Positions 1 through 6,684 of a DNA stretch of 25,326 bases are shown piece by piece; within the stretch, counting starts at the first letter, position 1, and each line of letters begins with the position of its first letter. The DNA is taken from NCBI GenBank assembly GCA_964565865.1, contig CAZMGM010000031.1:1-25326 (forward strand). The letters are read 5' to 3'. The stretch comes from CBDAPI01 sp964565865. Lineage in GTDB: Bacteria; Acidobacteriota; UBA6911; RPQK01; CBDAPI01. The notes beneath the pieces are model-generated. The model searched no databases and had not been told where the DNA came from. It was given only the letters and a program-made list of their open reading frames with translations. A program made the translations under genes and the position numbers.

Positions 1-402
1 GAGACGGGTGTTGTCAGGATGAACCGGATGGTGGCTGTTCAGGACTGTGGGTTGATCCTGAACATGAAGACGTCGCGCAGTCAGGTGTTCGGCGCTTTGA
101 TCCAGGGGATCGCCTATGCGCTCATGGAGGAAAAGATTATGGACCCCGTGAGCGGGAAGCTGCTCAATCCCGACATGGAGTTCTACAAGTTGCCCGGGCT
201 CTTTGACGTGGGTCACCTCGAGGTCCACATGATGACAGGTCCGGGTTACGACGAGCGCGGAGTCATCGGGCTGGGCGAACCGCCGGTTATTTCTCCGGGA
301 GCTGCCATCTCCAACGCCGTAGCCAATGCCATTGGCGTGCGGGTGCCCACCCTCCCGTTGACTCCCGACCGGATCCTCACAGCATTAGGGAAAGGAGCCT
401 AA
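1..402 (+). CDS. Molybdenum hydroxylase large (Mo-cofactor) subunit, C-terminal end, partial
   Basis: This is the C-terminal 133 codons of a xanthine dehydrogenase/CO dehydrogenase-family molybdopterin subunit; the reading frame is open at the left edge, so the start lies outside the window. The family hydroxylates carbon centres or aldehydes at a molybdenum cofactor and passes electrons to FeS and FAD subunits. Visible family signatures are VQDCG (binding-domain strand), the SQVFGALIQGIAYALMEE helix, the GLGEPPV loop, and the PLTPDRI ending that closes most members. The next gene, a FAD subunit, starts 4 bases after the stop, so the two form an operon. The 2Fe-2S small subunit is not visible and may lie upstream. 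Substrate cannot be predicted from this fragment. Confidence 0.9.
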   Translation, partial: ETGVVRMNRMVAVQDCGLILNMKTSRSQVFGALIQGIAYALMEEKIMDPVSGKLLNPDMEFYKLPGLFDVGHLEVHMMTGPGYDERGVIGLGEPPVISPGAAISNAVANAIGVRVPTLPLTPDRILTALGKGA

Positions 403-406
403 AGCC

Positions 407-1387
407 ATGAGAGCGTTCTCGTATGCACAACCGAAGAGCACTGGTGACGCGGTCAAGATTCTGAATGAGTCCATGGGGAAAGCCGCCGTTCTTGCGGGGG
501 GAACGGATCTCCTGAGTCTCATGAAGGACTCGATCGTGACACCGGAAGTAGTGGTCAATGTTAAGAATATATCTGAGCTTTCCGGGATCAAGGACACGGG
601 AAACCAGCTGAGAATTGGCGCGACCACGACGCTTTCCCAGCTGTCAGCCAGTCCGTCCGTAAGAGCCAGATACCCATCTCTGATCCAGGCCATTGAGGGT
701 GTTTTGAGCCCCCAGATTCGCAACATGGGGACCGTTGGCGGTGATCTGTGCCAGAGACCAAGATGTTGGTATTTTCGGCGCGGATTCGGCCTTCTTGCGA
801 CCCACGAAGGTCGCTCTATGGTCGAGGACGGAGACAATCGCTACCATGCCATTTTGGGCAATGCGGGCCCTGCCCGGTTCGTTAATCCGTCGAGCCTGGC
901 ACCGGCCCTCATAGCTCTTGGTGCCACAGTGGAAATTGCGGGGCCTTCCGGTTCCCGTAAGGTCAGTGTGGCCGACTTTTTCCAAATTCCTGAGAGCAGC
1001 AGAGAAAGAGATAACGTTCTCCATAGAAACGAGCTGCTCGTGGAAATTCGAATCCCGGGATCGGTCGGTTCCAACGCGACCTACGAGGTACGTCAGAAAG
1101 AGGCTCTGGACTGGCCCCTGGCCACGGCCTCGGTGAACCTTACGATGAAAGGGTCGACCGTGCGCTCGGCGTCGGTGGTTCTGGGTCACGTGGCCCCCGT
1201 GCCCTGGGTAGCGACCGCAGCAGCCACGATGTTGGAAGGCAAGACGTTGAGTCCTGAAATCGCCCGCCAGGCCGGCGAAGCCGCCACTCGTGGGTCCAGG
1301 GCTCTGAGCAGGAATGGCTACAAAATACAGCTTGCCCGAGTGGCTACCACACGGGCAATCCTGAGCGCATCCGGGATGGAGGCTTAG
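407..1387 (+). CDS. Molybdenum hydroxylase FAD-binding (medium) subunit
   Basis: A 326-aa protein of the molybdopterin dehydrogenase FAD-binding family (CoxM/XdhB/PaoB type), which carries electrons from FeS centres to an acceptor. FAD motifs are AGGTDLL (about 30-36) and GTVGGDL (108-114). A CO-dehydrogenase flavoprotein C-terminal domain covers about 215-320. After GGDL the protein has LCQRPRCWYFR, resembling the loop that binds an extra 4Fe-4S cluster in PaoB-type and 4-hydroxybenzoyl-CoA-reductase-type subunits. Only Cys115 and Cys120 are present there and the further cysteines of that loop are missing, so an extra cluster is not supported. The start ATG lies 4 bases after the upstream stop, behind AAAGGAG (391-397). 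Confidence 0.93.
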   Translation: MRAFSYAQPKSTGDAVKILNESMGKAAVLAGGTDLLSLMKDSIVTPEVVVNVKNISELSGIKDTGNQLRIGATTTLSQLSASPSVRARYPSLIQAIEGVLSPQIRNMGTVGGDLCQRPRCWYFRRGFGLLATHEGRSMVEDGDNRYHAILGNAGPARFVNPSSLAPALIALGATVEIAGPSGSRKVSVADFFQIPESSRERDNVLHRNELLVEIRIPGSVGSNATYEVRQKEALDWPLATASVNLTMKGSTVRSASVVLGHVAPVPWVATAAATMLEGKTLSPEIARQAGEAATRGSRALSRNGYKIQLARVATTRAILSASGMEA

Positions 1388-1390
1388 ACG

Positions 1391-1597
1391 ATGAATCGTT
1401 CTCTGGAAATGAATGAAGTGTGCCGCCGCCTTCGATTTAAAGGCATGTACATCGATGTCGAGCCCGACCCTCATGTCCCCAATACCAGCGATGGATTTTG
1501 CTGGTGCAGCCATACGCAGACATGCCTAGGACCCGACAGCGAGCCCGTAGACAAGGATGACTGCATTGTGGGCCGTCAATGCTACGAAGCAGTGTGA
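1391..1597 (+). CDS. Small cysteine-rich protein in the Mo-hydroxylase operon
   Basis: A 68-aa ORF starting 3 bases after the FAD-subunit stop, with a good ribosome binding site (GGAGG, about 1378-1382). It has six cysteines: Cys11, then CWC at 37-39, Cys45, Cys58 and Cys64, with the last five packed in 28 residues around SHTQTC, GPDSEPV and GRQCYE. This spacing suggests metal binding or a disulphide-rich fold. It has no signal peptide. I do not recognise a named family, although its coupling to the hydroxylase genes suggests a role in cofactor maturation or electron transfer; that is inference. It could also be a stand-alone ferredoxin-like or zinc-binding protein. Confidence 0.75.
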   Translation: MNRSLEMNEVCRRLRFKGMYIDVEPDPHVPNTSDGFCWCSHTQTCLGPDSEPVDKDDCIVGRQCYEAV

Positions 1598-1690
1598 GCC
1601 GAAAAGGCCGACCAAACCTTTCCCTCGAAAGTGCGTCGGAGACTGCAGCCGTCCCACCTTTGGACTTTTCGATCTCGTTGTGGGCGGGCT

Positions 1691-1700
1691 TTGTTAAAAT
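1691..1700 (+). promoter_or_regulatory. Candidate extended -10 promoter for the DUF1326 gene
   Basis: TTGTTAAAAT contains TG-T-TAAAAT, an extended -10 element, 35 bases before the ATG at 1736. I see no good -35 at the usual spacing. A Shine-Dalgarno GGAGAAG (1724-1730) follows. The same TGnTAAAA element occurs before the genes at 3616 and 5506. Confidence 0.35.
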
Positions 1701-1735
1701 GGAAAATTCGATGAGGTCTGCATGGAGAAGCTAAA

Positions 1736-2618
1736 ATGAAAGGAATCACAATTTTCCTGGTTTTGATTGCGTTGTTGGTCGGTGTCGCAGCAGCAGCCGA
1801 TGGTGGCGTGGCCCGGCTGGACGTTGGGATGAAAAGGAATCGGCGCAAGAAATCGCACCCTGCCGGACTTGAACGGGTAATCGGAGGGGAATTGGATATT
1901 TAAAAAGTAGACGCCACCTTCATATGGTGAATCTGAAGGGCCCATGATTGTTGAATGCCAATGATACAAGTCATCTGCCACAGGGCCGGCGCTGCAATTT
2001 GNNNNNNNNNNAGCAGCAGCCGATGCCCAGATTCGGGGAGACTACCTGGAAGTTCGCACAGCCAACGTTTACGTGGGGCCCTGTATCGCCAACGGGGAAG
2101 TCAATCTTACTGGTAAAGAGGCCATCCTGGCCTGGCGGGTGCGAGAGGGAAGCTGGGAAGACACTGCGGTTCAGGGACTGAGTGTCGTAGCGGTAGTTCG
2201 GGCAGATGCCACGTTGGGAGATCCGTTCGCCGGGGAAACTGAACCTGCACGCTCGGTCATCCTTGTGGATGAGTCAGCCAGTAAACCTCAGAAAGAGGCA
2301 CTGGTGAGTCTGGCGCGTTCCATGGCCCCTTCTTTGCTGGATCGCATTGTGAGTATCGAGTCGGCTCCCATCAAACTGACTCTGAAACAAGGTCAGCGTG
2401 CATCCCTGGAGGCAGGTGATCTAGCCAACTTTTCGATACGCGGTTTCACGAAAGAGGACCATTTCTGTGGGAATGAGACGATTTACTACCCCCCGCTGAT
2501 TCAGGCAGATGCCCAGCCAGCCTTTACTCTGGAACACGAGTTTCGAGGAGAGGGTCTGGGTGTTCGCTGGAGCAGTCCTCACCGGCCCAGCGCCTTCGTC
2601 GGCGAATTCGCCCGGTAA
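1736..2618 (+). CDS. DUF1326-family secreted protein, interrupted by a foreign segment and an N gap
   Basis: The gene starts at ATG 1736, behind GGAGAAG, with a signal peptide of about 21 residues (MKGITIFLVL... ending VAAAAD). At 1802 the frame runs into unrelated sequence and stops at 1901-1903. After the N gap, sequence resumes at 2012 with the same 14 bases found at 1789-1802 and continues in frame as AADAQIRGDYLEVRTANV to the stop at 2616-2618. Joining 1736-1801 to 2025-2618 gives a continuous 219-aa protein with a signal peptide and a DUF1326-like domain (GDYLEV, GPCIANGEVNLTGKEAI, LSVVAVV, FCGNETIYYPPL). Family function is unknown to me. The gene in the organism is probably intact and the break an assembly fault. 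It may share a transcript with the next secreted hypothetical. Confidence 0.8.
1820..2001 (-). other. Eukaryotic-type ubiquitin-conjugating enzyme (E2, UBE2D/Ubc4-like) fragment, probable chimeric contig end
   Basis: Read on the minus strand from 2000, an open frame of about 60 codons encodes NCSAGPV, then ADDLYHWHSTIMGPSDSPYE, GGVYFLNIQFPSDYPFK and RVRF...FHPNV. This is the core of an E2 ubiquitin-conjugating enzyme just before the catalytic cysteine, closest in memory to the UBE2D/Ubc4/Ubc5 group, where these blocks are nearly invariant. The catalytic HPN motif is present; the active-site cysteine region is not, because the similarity stops near 1820. Codons from about 2000 to 1880 are richer in A/T (TCA, ACA, TTA, CCA) than the flanking genes. 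Ubc4-type E2s are eukaryotic, so this is most likely foreign DNA joined at a scaffold gap. Horizontal transfer is possible but less likely. Confidence 0.75.
2002..2011. other. Assembly gap (10 N)
   Basis: Ten consecutive N residues. The round number is typical of a scaffolder placeholder, so the true gap size is unknown; the repeat on both sides suggests the contigs actually overlap. Confidence 0.98.
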
Positions 2619-2737
2619 TCGACAGTTTGATGCCTGCTGTGACCAGGCGGTCTGCCCCACCCGGCAATGTCCGTTCCAGTCCTGCACCTTTCTCGACGCG
2701 GGTCGTTTCCCCGGGGGGAGTCTTCGGTTAACAACTG

Positions 2738-3376
2738 ATGTTGCGTTTATTGCGTTTTGCGCTGATCCTGGCAGGTGGTGCTTCAACACCCATTCTGGAA
2801 GTCGTCGAGGAAGCACCTCCTGCAGCTGTGTCCGACGGGATTCGCCCGACTCTTTCGGAGCAGCTTTTTCGCATACGTCTGGAAGGCGACTCCACCGCTG
2901 AGTTCTGGTTTCGAGAGGAAATGCCTGTCAGTGAAGGACGGCAGGGAGGTCTGGGTGTGAACTTCAGGGTCTTTGAGGAGGGGGCTCTGCTGGGAGTCGT
3001 CCGCCTTTCAGACCAGTGGAGGGACTACAAAAATAAGCCGGTGAAGGCAGGTGTCTATTGCCTGCGCTACGCAACCCAGCCCGCGGATGGAGACCACACC
3101 GGCTCCACATTCTACCGTGACTTCCTGTTGCTGCTTCCCGCTGCGACTGACCAGGATCCGGAAGCACAGCTCACCCTGAGACAACTCGTAGATCTCAGCC
3201 GGAAAGCTTCCGGGACAACTCACCCGGCGGTGATGGGCCTGTTCCCAGTCTGGGAACTACCCGACCAGACTGGCGTTCTCAAGAACGAACTGGATCAGCC
3301 CATGCTAGTCCTTAAGAGGGGAGACCTCGCGCTGGGACTTGTGTTGAGCGGCCACGGGGAGATCGAGGGGTACTGA
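2738..3376 (+). CDS. Conserved secreted hypothetical protein
   Basis: A 212-aa protein with an N-terminal hydrophobic segment (LRLLRFALILAGGAST) that looks like a signal peptide. The remainder is soluble and predicted mostly beta. Notable blocks are GVVRLSDQWRDYKNKPVKAG, VYCLRYATQPADGDHTGS, TFYRDFLLLLPAATDQDP and SGTTHPAVMGLFP. I do not recognise a named domain; the layout of an AGVYxLRY strand followed by FYRDFLLLxPA resembles secreted conserved hypotheticals of Acidobacteriota as I remember them. It follows the DUF1326 gene by 119 bases on the same strand, and a purine-rich GGGGGGAG (2713-2720) lies somewhat far upstream of the ATG. The 239 bases after its stop hold no gene that I can support. 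Confidence 0.72.
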   Translation: MLRLLRFALILAGGASTPILEVVEEAPPAAVSDGIRPTLSEQLFRIRLEGDSTAEFWFREEMPVSEGRQGGLGVNFRVFEEGALLGVVRLSDQWRDYKNKPVKAGVYCLRYATQPADGDHTGSTFYRDFLLLLPAATDQDPEAQLTLRQLVDLSRKASGTTHPAVMGLFPVWELPDQTGVLKNELDQPMLVLKRGDLALGLVLSGHGEIEGY

Positions 3377-3596
3377 TGGGTTCTGAGCTCTTTGCTGGCT
3401 GCCTTTCGTACCCTTCCGAGTTTCGGGTTTAAAAGTCCGTCAGGCTGCAGTCACCTTGTTAGGTCAACCTTGAGCTGTCGGTCCGCATACAAGCTGATAG
3501 GCTGACGACCCGGCGCCCCCGCGACGCAGCAGCCGTAAGCCGGTCAAAATGAACCTCCAGAAACAGTCAGCAGCCACGGTCAGAGTCAGACGTCTC

Positions 3597-3605
3597 TGCT
3601 AAAAA
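3597..3605 (+). promoter_or_regulatory. Candidate extended -10 promoter immediately before the 3616 start
   Basis: TG-C-TAAAAA ends about 10 bases before the GTG at 3616, which would give a leader of only a few bases. No Shine-Dalgarno is visible between them, which fits a leaderless or near-leaderless transcript. Confidence 0.3.
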
Positions 3606-3615
3606 ATTTCTGCGA

Positions 3616-3963
3616 GTGATCCAGATCAAAGCATTTGCGGACGAGGGCGTTTCGTTTGCTCACAGCAGCGAGGAGGCATTTGCCCGATTCCTCGACTTTT
3701 ACGAGATCGAGTGGCATTACGAGCCCACCTGTTTCCCCCTGTATCGAGACGCCTCGGGGCGGGTCACTGAAAGTGTCACTCCTGACTTCTACCTCGCGCA
3801 GTTCGATCTCTACGTAGAGCTGACCACCATGAAACAAAGCCTTGTGACTCGTAAGAATCGTAAGCTGAGGCGCCTTCGCGAGCTCTACCCTGAGATCAAC
3901 GTGAAGATCTTCTACGGCAAGGACTATCGGGGACTCGCCTTTAAGTTCGGTGTCTTCATATGA
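3616..3963 (+). CDS. Small PD-(D/E)XK-nuclease-like protein coupled to hpt
   Basis: A 115-aa protein starting at GTG 3616. Layout: an N-terminal helix with Glu19/Glu20 (SSEEAFARFLDFYEIEW), a strand, TPDFYL with Pro56-Asp57, then DLYVELT with Glu68-Leu-Thr70 and Lys73, and a basic helix TRKNRKLRRLRELYP followed by INVKIFYGKDY. The spacing of E...PD...ExT resembles the restriction-endonuclease-like fold, but the usual lysine of ExK is Thr70, so catalysis is uncertain. Its stop overlaps the hpt start by 4 bases (ATGA), so the two are translationally coupled. A role in purine salvage regulation, or an unrelated housekeeping nuclease, are both open; function is unknown. Confidence 0.72.
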   Translation: MIQIKAFADEGVSFAHSSEEAFARFLDFYEIEWHYEPTCFPLYRDASGRVTESVTPDFYLAQFDLYVELTTMKQSLVTRKNRKLRRLRELYPEINVKIFYGKDYRGLAFKFGVFI

Positions 3964-4529
3964 GATCCCTTCAGTCAGATGCGGTCCCTGAACTGAGCCG
4001 GATCGTGCTCACCGAAGAGGAGATCCAACGAGAAATCGATCGGCTTGGTAAAGACATCACTAGGGACTACGAAAACAAGGATCCGGTCGTAGTGGGGGTT
4101 CTGAAGGGGGCATTTTCTTTTACCTGTGATCTGATACGCCGGATCGAGACGCCGGTGACACTGGATTTTCTGTCCCTGCGTCGTTTCAGTCCACAGCACC
4201 GTGATGCCCGCCGTGTCGAGATCATCAGGGATCTGGAAGAGTCCATCGACGGACGGGAAGTTCTCATTATCGAAGACCTGGTTGACACCGGCTTGAGCCT
4301 GAACTACCTGTGCCAAATGTTGGGTAAGCGCCGGCCGGCCTCAGTCGTTATCTGTGCCCTGCTCGACAGACCCCAATTGCGTCTGGTCGACCTCCCCCTC
4401 AGGTACCGGGGTTTCGAAGTGGATGACCAATGTCTTGTGGGCTATGGTCTCGACTTCCAGGGCCGCTTTCGAAATTTGCCCTATATAGCAGCCGTCAAGG
4501 AAAGACCGGAAGCCTTTCGGGTGGCTTGA
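3960..4529 (+). CDS. hpt: Hypoxanthine(-guanine) phosphoribosyltransferase
   Basis: A 189-aa type I phosphoribosyltransferase, probably converting hypoxanthine and/or guanine plus PRPP to IMP/GMP in purine salvage, in the cytoplasm. Motifs: GVLKGAFSF (46-54, pyrophosphate loop), the PRPP loop VLIIEDLVDTGLS (101-113), ALLDRP (133-138, base-side region, Arg where many members have Lys), and GYGLDFQGRFRNLPYI (161-176). The flexible loop that usually carries a conserved Ser-Tyr is here LSLRRFSPQHRD (71-82), so this is a divergent subgroup and substrate preference is not certain. The ATG overlaps the upstream stop by 4 bases. Confidence 0.9.
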   Translation: MRSLQSDAVPELSRIVLTEEEIQREIDRLGKDITRDYENKDPVVVGVLKGAFSFTCDLIRRIETPVTLDFLSLRRFSPQHRDARRVEIIRDLEESIDGREVLIIEDLVDTGLSLNYLCQMLGKRRPASVVICALLDRPQLRLVDLPLRYRGFEVDDQCLVGYGLDFQGRFRNLPYIAAVKERPEAFRVA

Positions 4530-4644
4530 TAGCAGTCGCTTTGCTCACGCTCTTCCGGGTTCCGAGCGGGGTGTCAGCCTGTCAGCTTATTAGCTTCTTG
4601 GACGAGTATTTAGGCCAGCAGCTCCCTAAATTTGGAATCAGCAA

Positions 4645-4893
4645 TCAAAAAATCACCCAGTCGACTGCGATCCAGGCACTGATGAGGGCGGCGACTAGCA
4701 GCCCGATTCCTGTCCACATCCTGGGTCGGCCGAGCTTTCTGCCCGGGCCCGTCCACTGGAGCGATGACTTCTGAACGTACCGGCGGTAGTTGTCGAGGAC
4801 TCCAAGGATGGTTGAATAGGTAACGACGTAGAAGACCAGGAAAACAAGCGCAAGGAAAATGAAAAGAATAGTGCGTCCGGCCCACCACGGCAT
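4645..4893 (-). CDS. Small two-helix membrane protein
   Basis: An 82-aa ORF with two clear membrane segments: about residues 8-31 (TILFIFLALVFLVFYVVTYS) and 62-81 (GIGLLVAALISAWIAVDWVI). Between them lies a basic loop (NYRRYVQKSS, GRKLGRPRM). The basic loop implies both ends face out and the loop faces the cytoplasm. No family is recognised. It begins 6 bases after the stop of an upstream minus-strand ORF. The amphipathic pattern and clean helices make it a better candidate than a random ORF, but I have no homology support. Confidence 0.55.
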   Translation of the reverse strand: MPWWAGRTILFIFLALVFLVFYVVTYSTILGVLDNYRRYVQKSSLQWTGPGRKLGRPRMWTGIGLLVAALISAWIAVDWVIF

Positions 4894-4899
4894 GGCTGG

Positions 4900-5109
4900 C
4901 TAGAGTCTCCGCAGCCGATTTAGGTTGCGGCGTGCTTTCTTGGTCAGTCTGCCAAGCCCCCTGGGCCGGGAAGTCTCCATCCTTATGGCGGCGTTTATCT
5001 TCGGCTCTTTCGGCGTGAGATCCTCGTAGAGCCTTCTTGACTCGGCCCGTGAAATGCTCCTTTTGGACAGTGCCTGAACCCGTAGGATCGGGTCCTGGGC
5101 TCTGCCCAT
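4900..5109 (-). CDS. Possible small basic protein upstream of the two-helix membrane protein
   Basis: From ATG 5109 the ORF gives 69 residues, very rich in Arg/Lys, including QALSKRSISRAESRRLYEDL and RGLGRLTKKARRNLNRLRRL, and ending 6 bases before the membrane-protein start. The same frame stays open to 5292, but that N-terminal part looks non-coding (Pro/Arg/Ser-rich, no structure), so I prefer the internal start. There is no convincing ribosome binding site. It could be an RNA-binding or ribosome-associated small protein, or simply an open frame in GC-rich DNA. Confidence 0.33.
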   Translation of the reverse strand: MGRAQDPILRVQALSKRSISRAESRRLYEDLTPKEPKINAAIRMETSRPRGLGRLTKKARRNLNRLRRL

Positions 5110-5480
5110 TCGGATTGACAGCTGGACGCCTACCTTGAGTGGGCGTCCGGGCTTACAGTTCCGACTATTTACCAAGACAGGCTTTTCTGACAAGCCTGCC
5201 GGGCCTGGTTCCGGGTCTTGAAGACGCAGGCTACGTTCAGCCACCCGTCTACCCGAACTCGCGCGGTGCCGTTGTATGGTGTCTTCATGCATTCCCGGAG
5301 TTCCGGAAAATCTTCAAGCATTGTGCCCCACCAAACCTGTGGGTTGGAACCAATCTCATTCTAATCGTTCCCTGTTGCGCTCTCTTCTGAAATTGTATCA
5401 ACCGTACCGGAACCAGCAACCTGAAACCGTAGACGGGTAACAGAGCGAGGGGTAACGGCCGCAAGCCCAAACCCCAAGAT
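5110..5480. other. Intergenic stretch without a supportable gene
   Basis: About 370 bases between the minus-strand pair and the alcohol dehydrogenase operon. Open frames here are short and unlike proteins. The right half has GTTCCGG/GAACC-type tracts (for example near 5210 and 5407) of the kind also seen near 17620, 23340 and 25105. It probably holds divergent promoters. Confidence 0.5.
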
Positions 5481-5481
5481 T

Positions 5482-5490
5482 TGCTAAAAT
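5482..5490 (+). promoter_or_regulatory. Candidate extended -10 promoter of the alcohol dehydrogenase operon
   Basis: TG-C-TAAAAT at 5482-5490 predicts transcription starting near 5496-5498, only 8-20 bases before the ATG codons at 5506 and 5515. No -35 is evident. This argues against the TTG at 5494 as the start codon, since it would sit at the transcription start. Confidence 0.4.
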
Positions 5491-5505
5491 GCGTTGGATC
5501 GTATC

Positions 5506-6684
5506 ATGAATCATATGAACGAATCACTTGCACCCTGTGGTCGCTCTCCAGCCGCCCCGCTTGCGTCGTTTGCCGCGGAGCTTGGGCAGCAGGTGGTATT
5601 TGGATCGAAAGCCTTGTCCAAGCTGGGAGCCATGGCCCGGGCGATGCGTGCAGGCAGAATTCTTTTGGTCACGGATCGAAGAATCCGCCAGGCCGGACAT
5701 CTCGAAGTTGCCCAGGCCTCGCTCGAGGATGAGGGAATCAAGTCCGTGGTCTTTGATGAGGTGCCGGAGGGCCCGACCGGCGATTCAGTGGAGACGGCCG
5801 CGGGCGCCGTCTCCACTGAATTCTTCGATCTGATCGCCGGTATCGGGGGCGGCAGCGTCATGGACACAGCCAAGGCGGTGAACTTTCTCCTCACGAACGG
5901 AGGCCGCATTGAGGACTATCGGGGCTACGGGAAAGCCCGGACTCCCATGTTTCCATCCATTGGAGTACCTACAACAGCTGGGACCGGGAGCGAAGCACAG
6001 TCTTATGCCGTGATCGCCCGCACCCCCGACCGCCTGAAGATAGCCTGTGGTGACCCGGGAGCCCGGTTCAAGGCTGTCATTCTGGATCCGGATCTGCTGG
6101 AGACGGCCCCCAGGGACGTTGTCGCGACGGCCAGCGCGGACGCTCTCTCCCATGCAGTGGAGACCCTGGTCTCAAGCAACAGCCATCCCATCTCCCGGAT
6201 GTTTTCCTGCTGGTCATGGATGTTGCTGGAACAGAACTGCGAGAACGCTGTCGATAAGGGGACTCCGAAGGCTTTGGGACAAATGATGATTGGATCCTAC
6301 CTTGCGGGCATGGCAGTCGAGCTGTCCATGCTCGGCGCTGCCCACGCCTGTGCGAATCCGCTGACCGCTCGCTACGAGATCAGGCACGGCGCTGCCGTGG
6401 CACTGCTCCTGCCTCAGGTGGTGCGCTTTAATGGCGCTCAAGTACGCTCAACGTACCGGCTTCTCGAGGGGGTGGACAGCAACCATCCAGCGGAGAGCCT
6501 TGCAGCGCGATTGGGGGAGCTGCGACAAACTTTCGATCTACCCACCTCCTTGGCCCAGCTGGGCGTTTCCCGATCCTCGATTACGGAAATGGCAGAGCAG
6601 GCGGAGAGACAATGGACAGGAGGGTTCAATCCCGTGCCGCTGACCGCCGAAGCAGCTGCTGGTATTTATGAGTCGAGTCTATGA
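5506..6684 (+). CDS. Iron-type (group III) alcohol dehydrogenase
   Basis: A 392-aa Fe-containing alcohol dehydrogenase-like protein that would oxidise an alcohol or reduce an aldehyde with NAD(P). The N-terminal Rossmann half has GIGGGSVMDTAK (about 112-123) and PTTAGTGSE (155-163). Candidate metal ligands are Asp212 and His216 (SADALSHAVE), His280 (GAAHACANP) and His294 (RHGAAVAL), all at the expected spacing, so it looks catalytically complete. I chose ATG 5506, with GGAT 6 bases upstream; ATG 5515 is an alternative. It overlaps the next gene by 4 bases (ATGA), making the first gene of a three-gene operon. The substrate is unknown, and the receptor downstream suggests an imported compound; that is inference. 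Confidence 0.92.
   Translation: MNHMNESLAPCGRSPAAPLASFAAELGQQVVFGSKALSKLGAMARAMRAGRILLVTDRRIRQAGHLEVAQASLEDEGIKSVVFDEVPEGPTGDSVETAAGAVSTEFFDLIAGIGGGSVMDTAKAVNFLLTNGGRIEDYRGYGKARTPMFPSIGVPTTAGTGSEAQSYAVIARTPDRLKIACGDPGARFKAVILDPDLLETAPRDVVATASADALSHAVETLVSSNSHPISRMFSCWSWMLLEQNCENAVDKGTPKALGQMMIGSYLAGMAVELSMLGAAHACANPLTARYEIRHGAAVALLLPQVVRFNGAQVRSTYRLLEGVDSNHPAESLAARLGELRQTFDLPTSLAQLGVSRSSITEMAEQAERQWTGGFNPVPLTAEAAAGIYESSL

Larger units (their letters stand above)
1789..2025. repeat. 14-bp direct repeat bounding the inserted segment
   Basis: AGCAGCAGCCGATG occurs at 1789-1802 and again at 2012-2025, directly after the N run. Collapsing the two copies restores the DUF1326 reading frame. It is either the k-mer or microhomology at which two contig ends meet, or less likely a target-site duplication around a real insertion. 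Confidence 0.85.

Noticed and set aside
644..1513. 289-aa minus-strand ORF opposite the FAD subunit gene
   Set aside because: It lies wholly opposite a well-supported gene, is rich in Arg, His and Gly as antisense frames of GC-rich genes are, and shows no family motif.
1736..1903. 55-aa ORF with a signal peptide as an independent gene
   Set aside because: Its first 22 codons are the DUF1326 signal peptide; the rest lies opposite the E2-like segment and is unlikely to be coding.
2509..2901. Cys-containing 130-aa plus-strand ORF between the DUF1326 and secreted-hypothetical genes
   Set aside because: It overlaps the ends of both real genes in another frame and has no ribosome binding site or family signal.
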